Assembly: GCA_964549275.1 (NCBI GenBank)
Contig: CAZJUP010000003.1
Span: 140,281-204,280 of the forward strand
Source of the DNA: CAZJUP01 sp964549275
Lineage (GTDB): Bacteria > Fidelibacterota > Marinisomatia > Marinisomatales > TCS55
Reading direction: 5' to 3'
DNA length: 64,000 nucleotides
The translations under genes were made by a program, and so were the position numbers. Below are positions 42,866 through 52,427 of this stretch, piece by piece. Every line of letters starts with the position of its first letter. Position 1 is the stretch's first letter. The notes under the pieces were generated by a model. That model saw nothing but the letters and a program-made list of their open reading frames with translations, had not been told where the DNA came from and did no database searches.

Positions 42866-44077
42866 ATGCTGAACCCTAAGCACATTAAGCAGGATTTCCC
42901 AATTTTTAATCATGATGATGGTCCATTTATTTATCTTGATAGCGCTTCTACATCTCAGAAGCCCAGGCAGGTTTTAGATGCCGTAAATGAATATTACGAA
43001 TCATATAATGCGAATATTCATCGTGCGCTATACACCATTGGAGAACAAGCTACAGAATCCTATGAAAAGGTAAGGGGAAAAGTCAGATCTTTTTTAAACG
43101 TACCGGATACCCATGCTATTGTATTTACTCGTAGCACAACAGAGGCTATCAACCTTATCAGTTATGCCTGGGGATATCATCAATTAGTGCAAGGTGATGA
43201 AATTCTAATCACGGAAATGGAGCACCATAGCAATCTTGTGCCTTGGCAATTAACAGCAAAGTACACTAGAGCAAATCTTAAGTATCTGCCGTTGTTAACA
43301 AATGGTACACTGGATTTAACGAATATAGACACGATTATCTCCCCAAAAACCAAACTCGTGAGCCTTACTCATCAGTCAAATGTATTTGGAACGATAAATC
43401 CCGTAAAAGATATTCTGTTAAAAGCAAAATCTGTCGATGCGGTTACTGTTGTTGACGGAGCTCAAAGTGTACCGCACAGCACTGTAGACTTATGGGATTT
43501 AAATCCTGACTTTTTCGCATTTTCAGGGCATAAAATGCTTGCTCCAACCGGGGTGGGTGTCCTCATAGGACGTAAATCCCTTTTAGATAAAATGGACCCC
43601 TTTCTTGGAGGTGGTGAAATGATTGAAACCGTTTCCATGGAAAATTCGACCTGGAATAAAGTGCCATGGAAATTTGAAGCTGGTACTCCCAATATTGCCC
43701 AAGTGATTGGACTAGGTGCAGCCATAGAATATTTGGATTCCATCGGAATGGAAAACATTTATCAATATGAACACACTTTATTAGACTATACTCTTAATGC
43801 CTTAAGTAAAATAGACGGAATGACGTTATTAGGTTCTCCGAAATTACGTGGAGCGGTTATCCCTTTTAATGTGAACGGTATCCATCCCCATGATCTCGCA
43901 AAATTTCTTGACCAGGATGGTATCTGTATTCGTGCCGGACATCACTGCGCCCAACCCATTATGAATAAATTGGGCATTTCAGCCACAGCCCGAGCAAGCC
44001 TTTATCTTTATAATACTGAAGAAGATGTTGATTGTCTTTGCAAGAGTATTAAAAAAACTGCCAAAATCTTTTCCTGA
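42866..44077 (+). CDS. sufS: Cysteine desulfurase SufS
   Basis: 403 aa, class V aminotransferase fold with PLP. Lys of the Schiff base is in FAFSGHKMLAPTGVG, DGAQSVPHSTVDLW anchors PLP, and the active-site Cys in the C-terminal RAGHHCAQPIM is the SufS/CsdA position. It removes sulfur from cysteine and loads SufE. The ATG follows the sufT stop with no gap. Confidence 0.97.
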   Translation: MLNPKHIKQDFPIFNHDDGPFIYLDSASTSQKPRQVLDAVNEYYESYNANIHRALYTIGEQATESYEKVRGKVRSFLNVPDTHAIVFTRSTTEAINLISYAWGYHQLVQGDEILITEMEHHSNLVPWQLTAKYTRANLKYLPLLTNGTLDLTNIDTIISPKTKLVSLTHQSNVFGTINPVKDILLKAKSVDAVTVVDGAQSVPHSTVDLWDLNPDFFAFSGHKMLAPTGVGVLIGRKSLLDKMDPFLGGGEMIETVSMENSTWNKVPWKFEAGTPNIAQVIGLGAAIEYLDSIGMENIYQYEHTLLDYTLNALSKIDGMTLLGSPKLRGAVIPFNVNGIHPHDLAKFLDQDGICIRAGHHCAQPIMNKLGISATARASLYLYNTEEDVDCLCKSIKKTAKIFS

Positions 44078-44116
44078 TTACCTTTAATTTTACCCTCAAT
44101 TCAAAGAGGGATTATT

Positions 44117-44380
44117 ATGGCCGATAAAACCCAAGATAAAAAAACATGTAAGTATTTAGTGACAATGCGGTGGTACATTGAAACTGATGAAGAACTTGTG
44201 GCTGGAGCTCCGGAAACAGATGAAAAATTGTTGAATATTGTGCGCCACAGGGAGGATGGATCAAAAAGCTGTTCATCCTGTCCCACACGAAATCAGGAAG
44301 GATATAGTATTCTGGATTACCACTATTTTATGGGGGATAGAAAACCGGTGTATATGTCCACGGAAAAAATAAATGATTAA
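44117..44380 (+). CDS. Small Cys-containing protein downstream of SUF
   Basis: 87 aa, soluble, with YLVTMRWYIETDEELVAG, a CSSC pair in DGSKSCSSCPTRNQ and a C-terminal YHYFMGDRKPVYMSTE. The 40-bp gap from sufS and the GAGGG ribosome site suggest it could be read with the SUF operon. I recognise no family. The last 8 bases overlap the next gene. Confidence 0.65.
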   Translation: MADKTQDKKTCKYLVTMRWYIETDEELVAGAPETDEKLLNIVRHREDGSKSCSSCPTRNQEGYSILDYHYFMGDRKPVYMSTEKIND

Positions 44381-44648
44381 CCCCAATATTATGGAAGGTT
44401 CATTGGAAACAATATATATGGATGATTTCCTTGAGAAAGGGATTCTCCGGGAAAACCCCTTTCGGGAAAAAGTCGCACAAATGGACTGGTCTGCTTATAC
44501 CGGAAAACGGGTTTTGATTAAGGGATGTTCTGATGTCCCTATTCCGACATGGGCTTATCTGATTCTGACAGCCCATTTATCACAGGTTGCAGACCATATC
44601 CTTTACGGTGAACCTTGCACAACTATCAAAATATATAATCGGAATTAA
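44373..44648 (+). CDS. Short DUF2480-like protein
   Basis: 91 aa. The DWSAYTGKRVLIKGCSDVPIPTWAYLILTA stretch and HILYGEPCTTIKIY ending match DUF2480 proteins of Bacteroidota, which from memory are about 165 residues with two such units. Here only one unit is present, so the gene is either a natural one-domain form or a deletion. The function of DUF2480 is unknown to me. Confidence 0.65.
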   Translation: MINPNIMEGSLETIYMDDFLEKGILRENPFREKVAQMDWSAYTGKRVLIKGCSDVPIPTWAYLILTAHLSQVADHILYGEPCTTIKIYNRN

Positions 44649-44652
44649 AAAT

Positions 44653-45078
44653 ATGAGTGGACGTATCAGTTGGGAAAAATATTTTATGAATATTGCCAGT
44701 GAGGTAGCCACCCGCTCAACTTGTGACCGTAAATCTGTAGGGGCCGTCATCGTTCGAGGAAAAACAATCCTGTCCACAGGATATAATGGGTCAATTCGGG
44801 GATTGGCTCATTGTGACGAAGCTGGGCATGAGATGGAAAACACCCATTGCGTCCGCACTATTCACGCAGAAGCCAATGCCATCGTTCAGGCCGCCCGCCA
44901 CGGTATTCGAATTGAAGACAGCGAAATATATGTAACAGCCTCCCCTTGTTATGACTGTTTTAAGCTCATAGCAAATGCAGGAATCACTAAAATTTATTAT
45001 GGAGAATTTTACCGGGATGAGCGTATCCTAGAACACGCGGCAGAATTGGGAATCAAATTATTAGATTTATCCCAATAA
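44653..45078 (+). CDS. Deoxycytidylate deaminase (ComEB-like)
   Basis: 141 aa when started at the ATG at 44653, where the family's opening ISWEKYFMNIASEVATRSTCDRKSVGAVIV fits. Zn ligands are His and catalytic Glu in IHAEANAI and the Cys pair in SPCYDC. VTASPCYDCFKLIANAGITKIYY is the dCMP deaminase pattern. It converts dCMP to dUMP for thymidylate synthesis. A longer frame from 44587 is not supported by the family. Confidence 0.93.
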   Translation: MSGRISWEKYFMNIASEVATRSTCDRKSVGAVIVRGKTILSTGYNGSIRGLAHCDEAGHEMENTHCVRTIHAEANAIVQAARHGIRIEDSEIYVTASPCYDCFKLIANAGITKIYYGEFYRDERILEHAAELGIKLLDLSQ

Positions 45079-45084
45079 AATTTA

Positions 45085-47484
45085 CTAACTCTGAAAGAAA
45101 TAGTTTAGTTTAAAAAACAAAGAATTGGCTTTTGTATTATACCATTCACCATCGTTCCCTGAATAATACCGGTTATCATTTAAATTGTAGACAACATACA
45201 GTAAACTCCCAGGAAAATATTCCCACCGTATAACGAAAGTTCCCACTGTATTATCGATTTTGAAATCCGGATTCCCCTCATAACTATAAGGAGATAAATT
45301 CCTGGTTTTCTCTTCAGTAAGGCGATAAAAGGACAGATAATCCATATTGACATTAAAAGGTTGAAGAAAAAACTCAAAAGATAAATCCGGTGTAAAAGTC
45401 CAATTCAATCGTACCTGTATATCATCCATTAGAGATTCAGAGACGGCATAAACAATATTTTCCCTGACACTGTCTTCCTCAACACCTACCCATTCCATAA
45501 CCGATGGTGTAAAATCCTGAATCCCGTTGACGCTGAAAGAAATATTATCTGTTGGCCGCAGCGTCAATTCCGTACCTATTCGATATCCCCATCCTCTGGT
45601 TTTACCGCGGCCAAATCCTACCATGGGCTTTAGGATAATTTTTTTCCGCCGATCCGTTTGAACCCAAACATAAGCATAGCCATTCAGTTCAGATTGATAC
45701 ACCCATGCGCGACTGTCTTTAAAAGTGTCTCCATCATTGTAGTCGCCAAATTCTATATGGAAACCCAGTCCAAAACTCCAATAATTTTTCAGGAAATTCA
45801 TTTGATTAATATCTAAAGCCTTTGCAATATTTAATCCATCTCCCCGAAACTGTGTGAATAATCGGATATCTAAAAGATTACTTAAAAATTTCCACCACGG
45901 GTCTTGTTTTCTTAATTCACCATTGAACATGGTATATCGCGTATCATTTCTTTTCATGTATCCCAAGTCATTAATTTCAAACTTATCATCAGTGAATCCA
46001 GCACCAAATTTTAATTCCCACCATTTTGGGTTTCGGTATCCGATAAAAAATCGTCCACCGTTTCCGATTGTATTATTCGCCCTAGATTGCACAAGCTGAC
46101 CGGAAAATGTAAAAGCATTATTCAGAAACTTTAATTGCCAATCACCACCAATAACTATTGCGGGGTCTCCCCTTTGACGATGAATATCTGTCACCATCAT
46201 CCCTACATTTGAAAAATCATTAATAAGGGGTATTTCTATTCTGGCAATCAAATGATTGGTGTAAGGCTCCAAAAGAATTTTTTCTAATTGAGTTGAATCA
46301 CCTTCAGAAACCTCCCAGGTTCCGTATTCTTCATCTGTTACACTTTCAATTATTCCAAAATTAATTCCAGAATTTGTCTGCCCTAGAATTTTCATTGCAC
46401 CCAAAATGGTTGTGTTTTCCGGGGCATCAATAATAGAACCATTTTCCGGGGTAAAATAATTTGGAGTCTTTCCAATCCTACGAGAATGAAAAAGCTGATA
46501 TCTGTTTCTAAAAAATGCTCCCCCTTCAACAAAAAATGGTCGCTTTTCCATGAAGAAAGTTTCGAAAGCTGTCAAATTCAACACAGAAGGATCCGCTTCT
46601 ACTTGACCAAAATCCGGATTAAAAGTAAGATTTACTGTTGTGTTGGATGAAAGACCATATTCTAAATCCAAACCTATATTATTGGTATAGTCCAACCCGT
46701 CAGAATCTGTCCGGCCTCCCAAAGCATATGGTAAAATTTCTAATTGATTGGGCGGAGGAATATTCTTTAATCCCTTTAACACTCCAAACCAGGAGACAAC
46801 CCCTTTTGTCCCTTTTGCCCGCCCTGGCCATTGAACAAATTCCTGATGTCTGTAAATGCTCCGCATGAATTCAATTCCCCAGATCTGTTCCTCCGCGGAG
46901 GAAAATTGAAAAACTGAAATGGGAACCCGAATTTCAGCAATCCATCCTTTATCATCAATTGACATTTCTCCGTCCCATACCGCATCCCAACTGTTATCAA
47001 ATTCCTCGTCTTTTGAAATGGTAACATCTACCTTAACACCAGCGGCATTCAGGGCAAACCAATATCCGTTTTTATCATCATTTCGAGAGTCAATACCAAA
47101 TCCAACCCAATCGGAATTGAATTCAAACCCGCCCATCCAATCATCCCGGCGAGTGAGGCGCTTCATAATTTTTTCCGGTTGAGCATCAAAATTTCGGAAA
47201 GCAATGTATATATTTTCATCGTCATATAAGACATATACTACCGTCCGCTCCGATGGTTTTCCTAAATCAATGGGCTCAGTTTGAAAAAACTGTTTTACAG
47301 GAATGGCCTCATTCCATACGGCATCATTGAGTAATCCATCAATTGTAGGAGGGGTGTTAATTCGTCTGGCAATAGCTTCCCGATACTTCAATTCATTGGG
47401 GTTTCCGGTGTAAATCTCCTCTGTAGCACTTCCCTGCAATTCTGCAAAAATTACGAGAAATAAAATATGAAATCGTTTTATCAC
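45085..47484 (-). CDS. DUF5916 outer-membrane protein with CBM9-like domain
   Basis: 799 aa with an N-terminal signal peptide (residues 1 to about 22). Residues about 40-230 form a carbohydrate-binding family 9-like beta-sandwich (INTPPTIDGLLNDAVWNEA, TVVYVLYDDENIYIAFRN, WFALNAAGVKVD, EIRVPISVFQFS). The rest is a DUF5916 beta-rich region ending in an aromatic tail (NSLFFKLNYFFQS), like an outer-membrane barrel. Function unknown. Monocistronic; convergent with the deaminase. Confidence 0.9.
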   Translation of the reverse strand: MIKRFHILFLVIFAELQGSATEEIYTGNPNELKYREAIARRINTPPTIDGLLNDAVWNEAIPVKQFFQTEPIDLGKPSERTVVYVLYDDENIYIAFRNFDAQPEKIMKRLTRRDDWMGGFEFNSDWVGFGIDSRNDDKNGYWFALNAAGVKVDVTISKDEEFDNSWDAVWDGEMSIDDKGWIAEIRVPISVFQFSSAEEQIWGIEFMRSIYRHQEFVQWPGRAKGTKGVVSWFGVLKGLKNIPPPNQLEILPYALGGRTDSDGLDYTNNIGLDLEYGLSSNTTVNLTFNPDFGQVEADPSVLNLTAFETFFMEKRPFFVEGGAFFRNRYQLFHSRRIGKTPNYFTPENGSIIDAPENTTILGAMKILGQTNSGINFGIIESVTDEEYGTWEVSEGDSTQLEKILLEPYTNHLIARIEIPLINDFSNVGMMVTDIHRQRGDPAIVIGGDWQLKFLNNAFTFSGQLVQSRANNTIGNGGRFFIGYRNPKWWELKFGAGFTDDKFEINDLGYMKRNDTRYTMFNGELRKQDPWWKFLSNLLDIRLFTQFRGDGLNIAKALDINQMNFLKNYWSFGLGFHIEFGDYNDGDTFKDSRAWVYQSELNGYAYVWVQTDRRKKIILKPMVGFGRGKTRGWGYRIGTELTLRPTDNISFSVNGIQDFTPSVMEWVGVEEDSVRENIVYAVSESLMDDIQVRLNWTFTPDLSFEFFLQPFNVNMDYLSFYRLTEEKTRNLSPYSYEGNPDFKIDNTVGTFVIRWEYFPGSLLYVVYNLNDNRYYSGNDGEWYNTKANSLFFKLNYFFQS

Positions 47485-47608
47485 GAAATGTAAATGGACT
47501 CCCTTCTTTTAGCCGGAGAAGTTAAGCCCTTGCCCTGAATACTCCAATGGACGTGTAACAGTTTATTAAGGATTCTAAGGAGATTAAATCATAAATAAAA
47601 TTCTATGC

Positions 47609-49366
47609 TTATTCTGATATACAGGCGAGTATTTCAGAACGTATGTTTTCCGGGGTCACGACGTGAACAGCATGGCCCAGTTTCACCAGCCATTCTGTGG
47701 TTTGAAAATCTCGGGATACTTTTTGCCCCGTATATTGTTCAATAACCCTTTTCCCGGAAAATCCAATGTTACCGGCATTATGTTCAAATAATTGAATTCC
47801 TCTGGACCCATACCCAATGGCTACACCCCCTAAAGTCGGGTCTGTAATAATGGTTATGACGGGGAGCCCCTCTTTTTCTACTTTAGAAAGGGCCACATGA
47901 GCTTTGGGAATGCTCACCATAGATGAACAGCCCTCATGCATTCGGGCACCTCCACCAGCAGCCTGTAAAATGATAGGCAGTCTCTTTTCGATAGCAATTT
48001 TTGCAGCACGCCAGATTTTTTCTCCTGTACTCATACAAAATGATCCACCAAAAAATCCAAAATCTGTAGCACAAAAAACAACATCCCGGCCTTCTATCGT
48101 TCCATTTCCCGTAATCATGGCAGTTATTAATCCCGTCTTTTCCCTTGTCTCCTTCAGCTTCTCCGCATATCCCGGAAAAGACAGAATATCTTTATCCACA
48201 ATGCAACAGGTTTCAGCATGTTCTACAAAGGAGTTTTCATCTAAAGCCATGGCGATATAATCCCAAGCGGACGGTCTGATGTATCGAACTCCACACTCAC
48301 TGCACACATAATTCTCCTTAGCCAAATTCCTTAGGTTAACTGGATCATAGAGCCTCATTCCAGTCTCGGTATAACAACCGGGATGTCGTTTAATAAACCT
48401 TTCTTTTCCAGTGGTGGGAATCCTCGAGATTTTTTTCTTTAAATTTTTAAATTCAGCAGCCGGCTTTTCTGTCCATTGTCCTATTTTTTCCCACCGATCT
48501 ACTCTTTTTTGAAATAAATCATTAAAAGGATTTCCCATATATATCTCTATTGATTTATTTAATACTTTTCCTAAAGAAGTGATGGATTCTTTTTTAAATC
48601 GATGGGCAGGGCCCACACTTTCCGGAATTAACTCATCTACAATACCAAGAGCATAGCCTTCTTTAGAAGTAATTTGTGATGCTTCTGCAGCTTCATTGGC
48701 ATGATGGCGATCATGATATAATATAGATGAACAAGCTTCGGGTGTAATCACAAGGTATGTTGAATACTCCATAGCAAGAGTCACATCGGTTCCTGTTAGC
48801 GCAATGGCCCCTCCGCTGCACCCTCGATTGATGATAATAGATATTGTCGGTGTTGTGGATTCTGCTAACGCCTGTATTGTCCCTCCAATTCGCCAGGCAA
48901 TACCTCCCGCTTCACTTTCCTCTGTGGGGTCTGCTCCAGGTGTATCCACAAAAATTATGATAATCCTGTTTTCTTTATTCGCAAGTTTGATAGCCTCGAT
49001 AGCTCGTTCATAACTTGCTGCTGTAGGCATGCCATGATTCCATTTGTGAACCACATCCGGATCTTTCATTAGTTCCCGTAATTGTTTATAATTAGAAGAC
49101 GGACCACTTTGTTGACCGATGAGCATTACAGGGATTTCATTGAATTGAGCAAGATGTGTTTGAATCAGACATGACCCAAATGCCTTACTAGACAGACATT
49201 CATCTACCTTATTAAAGAGGGTCAGATAATCAAGATATTTTGGTCTTTCAGGGTGAAAGGATAATTGATATTTTTCAAATTCAGTAAGATGAGCTATGGC
49301 ATGGGGTGAATAATCAAATTTTCCGTCTTTTTCAAACGGCAAGTAAAAATGGTTGCTGTTTTTCAT
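47609..49366 (-). CDS. Acetyl-CoA (acyl-CoA) carboxyltransferase, AccA-AccD fusion
   Basis: 585 aa. Residues 1 to about 275 are AccA-like: EKYQLSFHPERPKYLDYLTLF, IGQQSGPSSNYK, VDTPGADPTEESEAGGIAWRIGG, IINRGCSGGAIALTG. Residues about 320-585 are AccD-like: zinc-ribbon CSEC at 355-358, then GNGTIEGRDVVFCATDFGFFGGSFCMSTGEK, LQAAGGGARMHEGCSSM and ITDPTLGGVAIGYG. The first zinc pair of AccD is replaced by HPGC at 328-331. It carboxylates acetyl-CoA in fatty-acid synthesis, though another acyl-CoA is possible. The biotin carrier and biotin carboxylase are not in the window. It lies 15 bp after the ETF-quinone oxidoreductase gene. Confidence 0.9.
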   Translation of the reverse strand: MKNSNHFYLPFEKDGKFDYSPHAIAHLTEFEKYQLSFHPERPKYLDYLTLFNKVDECLSSKAFGSCLIQTHLAQFNEIPVMLIGQQSGPSSNYKQLRELMKDPDVVHKWNHGMPTAASYERAIEAIKLANKENRIIIIFVDTPGADPTEESEAGGIAWRIGGTIQALAESTTPTISIIINRGCSGGAIALTGTDVTLAMEYSTYLVITPEACSSILYHDRHHANEAAEASQITSKEGYALGIVDELIPESVGPAHRFKKESITSLGKVLNKSIEIYMGNPFNDLFQKRVDRWEKIGQWTEKPAAEFKNLKKKISRIPTTGKERFIKRHPGCYTETGMRLYDPVNLRNLAKENYVCSECGVRYIRPSAWDYIAMALDENSFVEHAETCCIVDKDILSFPGYAEKLKETREKTGLITAMITGNGTIEGRDVVFCATDFGFFGGSFCMSTGEKIWRAAKIAIEKRLPIILQAAGGGARMHEGCSSMVSIPKAHVALSKVEKEGLPVITIITDPTLGGVAIGYGSRGIQLFEHNAGNIGFSGKRVIEQYTGQKVSRDFQTTEWLVKLGHAVHVVTPENIRSEILACISE

Positions 49367-49381
49367 GAAAAAGAATACAAA

Positions 49382-51394
49382 CTAAATTCGATCAGCCACC
49401 AATTCTGCAATATCATACACGGTCATGGTATCATCCTGACCTTTCACTTTCCTTGCATCTTCCATCATAATCATACAAAAATTGCATGAAGTGGCTACAG
49501 ATTTCGCTCCTATCTTCATGGCTTCTTCAAAGCGTTTGTTATTAATCCTTTCCCCTGTATTAATCTCATACCACATATTACCGCCACCCGCACCACAGCA
49601 AAAACTCGATTCTTTATTTCTTTCCATCTCAATCATACAAGATTTATCCGATAATACCGATTGCAGCACTTTTCTCGGAGCATCATATTCTCCTTCGTGG
49701 CGCCCTAAATAGCAGGCATCGTGAATCGTTACAGGCTCATCCAAAGAATTTTCCGGCTTAACCTTTCCGTCTTCAATCAATTGAGCGATAAACTGGGAAT
49801 GATGTGTTACCTCTAAATTTATTCCCATTCCCGCATAATCGTTTTTAAGGGTTGTCAGGCAGTGAGGACATTGGGTTACGACCTTCTTAATATTATAATT
49901 TTCAAATGTTTCCTGATTGGCCATAGCTTGCATTTGAAATAAATATTCATTTCCCATTCGTCGTGCGGAATCACCGGTACATGTCTCTTCATTACCGAGA
50001 ATGGCATAATCAACACCGGCTTTGTCAAATATTTTTACAATGGCTCTGGATATTTCCTTACCACGATCGTCGTATGATCCGGCACAACCCGTCCAATAAA
50101 GAATTTCTGCTGCCTTTTTTTCTCGGAAAACAGGAACATTCAGCCCTTCAGTCCATGTTTCCCGATCCTGTGGGGATAATCCCCAGGGATTCCCATAGGT
50201 TTCGATTTTATTAAATACGTCCATGGCATCCTGAGGAAACCGGCTTTCCATTAACACTAAATCCTGACGTACCCGTAATATATCTACCATAGGTTCATTT
50301 CCAACCGGACAGGCTTCAACACAAAAGCCACAGGTTGTACATGACCACGCCGCCTCTTCAGAAAGCATCCATTTAGACATAGGCTCGCCACTGTCTTCAC
50401 CTTTAGAAAGGGATTGTGCATGCTCATTAAAAAAATATCGTTTATTAATCTCTATTACAGATGGAGAGAGTTCTTTTCCTGTGACATATGCGGGGCAAAA
50501 ATCCTGACACCGATTGCACATGATGCATGCATATCCATCCAACAATTCTTTCTGAGGTAAATGCTCAATCTTTGATGCCCCAAATTGTTCAGCATTTTCA
50601 TCTTCTAAATCCATAATCTCTAATGTAGATGGGGCAGGCTTTTCTTCTGCTACCATATAGTTTAGGGGTCCCATAAATAAATGGGCATGTTTAGAATAAG
50701 GGAAATAAGGTAAGAAAGCTAGAATTAGCCCCAAAGCTGTCCACCAACTAAAATGCTCACCAAAGTGCAATCCGCTCTGAGAAAAATCTGACCAGGCAAA
50801 AGACAAAATTGTTGCGGTGGGTTGGCTCCAATCGTTGCCATGAATCGCTACCTCAAAAGATGCACCAATAAGTCGAAATCCTACATGGAGCATGATGAAC
50901 ATTCCTACAATCAGAGAATCTCTTTTAACTCCCTTCTTTGCCGATTCGCTTAATAGTACAGGTGAACCAGTCAAAAGACGATTGTCTCTTGTGATAAACC
51001 GACGAATTAAAAAGATGGCAACCCCCAGTAGGACCAAAACACTGAATCCATCCACAAAGAGACGGTAAATATCCCCTATAAAATGGTTTGGTAAAAATTG
51101 AAACCCCGGCACGAGGCCATAAAAGACATCAACAACATTAACAATCAAATATAGAGTAAAACCCCAAGCCACTACAGCGTGGATACCTCCAAGGATTGGC
51201 CGTGTTTTAAAGAGTGTCTTTTGACTCAAAAAAACCGATAATCCTTTCGTCCATCTCCCAAAGGTTTTTTTCCATTGAATGGGGTTCGAACCCCGGGCAA
51301 TTATCCTGAACATTCTTCCGAAGGTTATCAAAGATAACCCAAGAGAAATAACACCAATTAAAATAAAGACAATCCGCTCAAGTGTACTCAGCAT
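49382..51394 (-). CDS. Membrane Fe-S/heterodisulfide reductase-like protein, ETF:quinone oxidoreductase (EMO) type
   Basis: 670 aa. Residues 1 to about 245 have five or six helices of the NarI-like cytochrome b type. Then come two [4Fe-4S] motifs (CIMCNRCQDFCPAYVTGK and CTTCGFCVEACPVG) and two CCG domains (ILYWTGCAGSYDDRG... and IHDACYLGRHEGEYD with SFCCGAGGGNMW). Followed by etfA and etfB in the same operon, this matches the ETF:(methyl)menaquinone oxidoreductase family from fatty-acid degraders. It would carry electrons from acyl-CoA dehydrogenases through EtfAB to the quinone pool. Confidence 0.88.
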   Translation of the reverse strand: MLSTLERIVFILIGVISLGLSLITFGRMFRIIARGSNPIQWKKTFGRWTKGLSVFLSQKTLFKTRPILGGIHAVVAWGFTLYLIVNVVDVFYGLVPGFQFLPNHFIGDIYRLFVDGFSVLVLLGVAIFLIRRFITRDNRLLTGSPVLLSESAKKGVKRDSLIVGMFIMLHVGFRLIGASFEVAIHGNDWSQPTATILSFAWSDFSQSGLHFGEHFSWWTALGLILAFLPYFPYSKHAHLFMGPLNYMVAEEKPAPSTLEIMDLEDENAEQFGASKIEHLPQKELLDGYACIMCNRCQDFCPAYVTGKELSPSVIEINKRYFFNEHAQSLSKGEDSGEPMSKWMLSEEAAWSCTTCGFCVEACPVGNEPMVDILRVRQDLVLMESRFPQDAMDVFNKIETYGNPWGLSPQDRETWTEGLNVPVFREKKAAEILYWTGCAGSYDDRGKEISRAIVKIFDKAGVDYAILGNEETCTGDSARRMGNEYLFQMQAMANQETFENYNIKKVVTQCPHCLTTLKNDYAGMGINLEVTHHSQFIAQLIEDGKVKPENSLDEPVTIHDACYLGRHEGEYDAPRKVLQSVLSDKSCMIEMERNKESSFCCGAGGGNMWYEINTGERINNKRFEEAMKIGAKSVATSCNFCMIMMEDARKVKGQDDTMTVYDIAELVADRI

Positions 51395-51449
51395 ACTTTA
51401 CCTACGGTTGAAGATAGTTTAAGGATAATGGATCATTTAAAAGAATGAA

Positions 51450-52418
51450 TCAGGATTGAAGAGCTTCTGTTAATTTGGGCATTATTTCGAGGATATCTCC
51501 CACAACACCATAATCTGCGATTTCAAAAATTGGGGCTTCCGGATCCTTATTAATCACCACAATTTTTTTAGATCCTTTCATTCCCACCACATGCTGTATG
51601 GCTCCGGATATTCCTAGAGCTAAATACATTTTTGGAGCAACACTTTGCCCCGAACTGCCCACTTGCCGAGAAGAAGAAAGCCATCCAGCATCGACCACAG
51701 GCCTTGAAGACCCCAACTCTGCGCTTAAAGCTTTGGCTAAATCCTTGGCCAGGGGAATATTTTCTTCTTTTCCGATGCCTCGACCAACAGAGACGACAAC
51801 ATCGGCAGCGGTTAAGTCCACATCTCCAACGTCTTCCTGGAAAGGTGGTTCAGATTGAGTTTTGATCCTATCTGAAGTCAGGTTGATGGATACGGCCCGG
51901 CTACTACAAGTACCGCGAATTAAAGCTTCTGCCTGATAAGCAGCAGATTGAAAACTTACAAGGTAGGGTCCATCGCCAACCGGAGAGACTTGTCCTGCCA
52001 ATTTTGCATTAAAAACTGGTTTTATAAATACAACTCTATTATCCGAAACGGTTACAGCAACATTATCGGCCAGAAAAGGTTTATTCAATCTTGCACTTAC
52101 CTTGGGGACAAAATCCCTAACCTGGTAAGTATGTCCAAAAAGAACATAATCAGGATTTTCGTTTTCCACGATTTGTTTTACGGCCTCAGCATAGCCATCA
52201 GAGGAATAATCAGCCAATAAATCGTGGCTAACGGTTAGCACTTCAGACAAATCATACCCGGAAACTTCTGAAGCCAAAAATTCAGCATTGGGTCCGATAG
52301 CCAAAGCACCTGCAGTAATTCCTAAATCTTTTGCTATGGATTGAGCTGCCACAATTGCTTCTAAACTCATACGATGGAGAGAGCCATTATTTTCTTCTAA
52401 AACAACAAGTATATTCAT
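51450..52418 (-). CDS. etfA: Electron transfer flavoprotein, alpha subunit
   Basis: 322 aa. The C-terminal FAD-binding signature runs LYLALGISGAIQHVVGMKGSKKIVVINKDPEAPIFEIADYGVVGD, and the N-terminal half has the alpha/beta ETF fold. It forms a heterodimer with EtfB and accepts electrons from acyl-CoA dehydrogenases. It lies 9 bp after etfB and 55 bp before the ETF-quinone oxidoreductase gene. Confidence 0.96.
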   Translation of the reverse strand: MNILVVLEENNGSLHRMSLEAIVAAQSIAKDLGITAGALAIGPNAEFLASEVSGYDLSEVLTVSHDLLADYSSDGYAEAVKQIVENENPDYVLFGHTYQVRDFVPKVSARLNKPFLADNVAVTVSDNRVVFIKPVFNAKLAGQVSPVGDGPYLVSFQSAAYQAEALIRGTCSSRAVSINLTSDRIKTQSEPPFQEDVGDVDLTAADVVVSVGRGIGKEENIPLAKDLAKALSAELGSSRPVVDAGWLSSSRQVGSSGQSVAPKMYLALGISGAIQHVVGMKGSKKIVVINKDPEAPIFEIADYGVVGDILEIMPKLTEALQS

Positions 52419-52427
52419 GATACCCCC

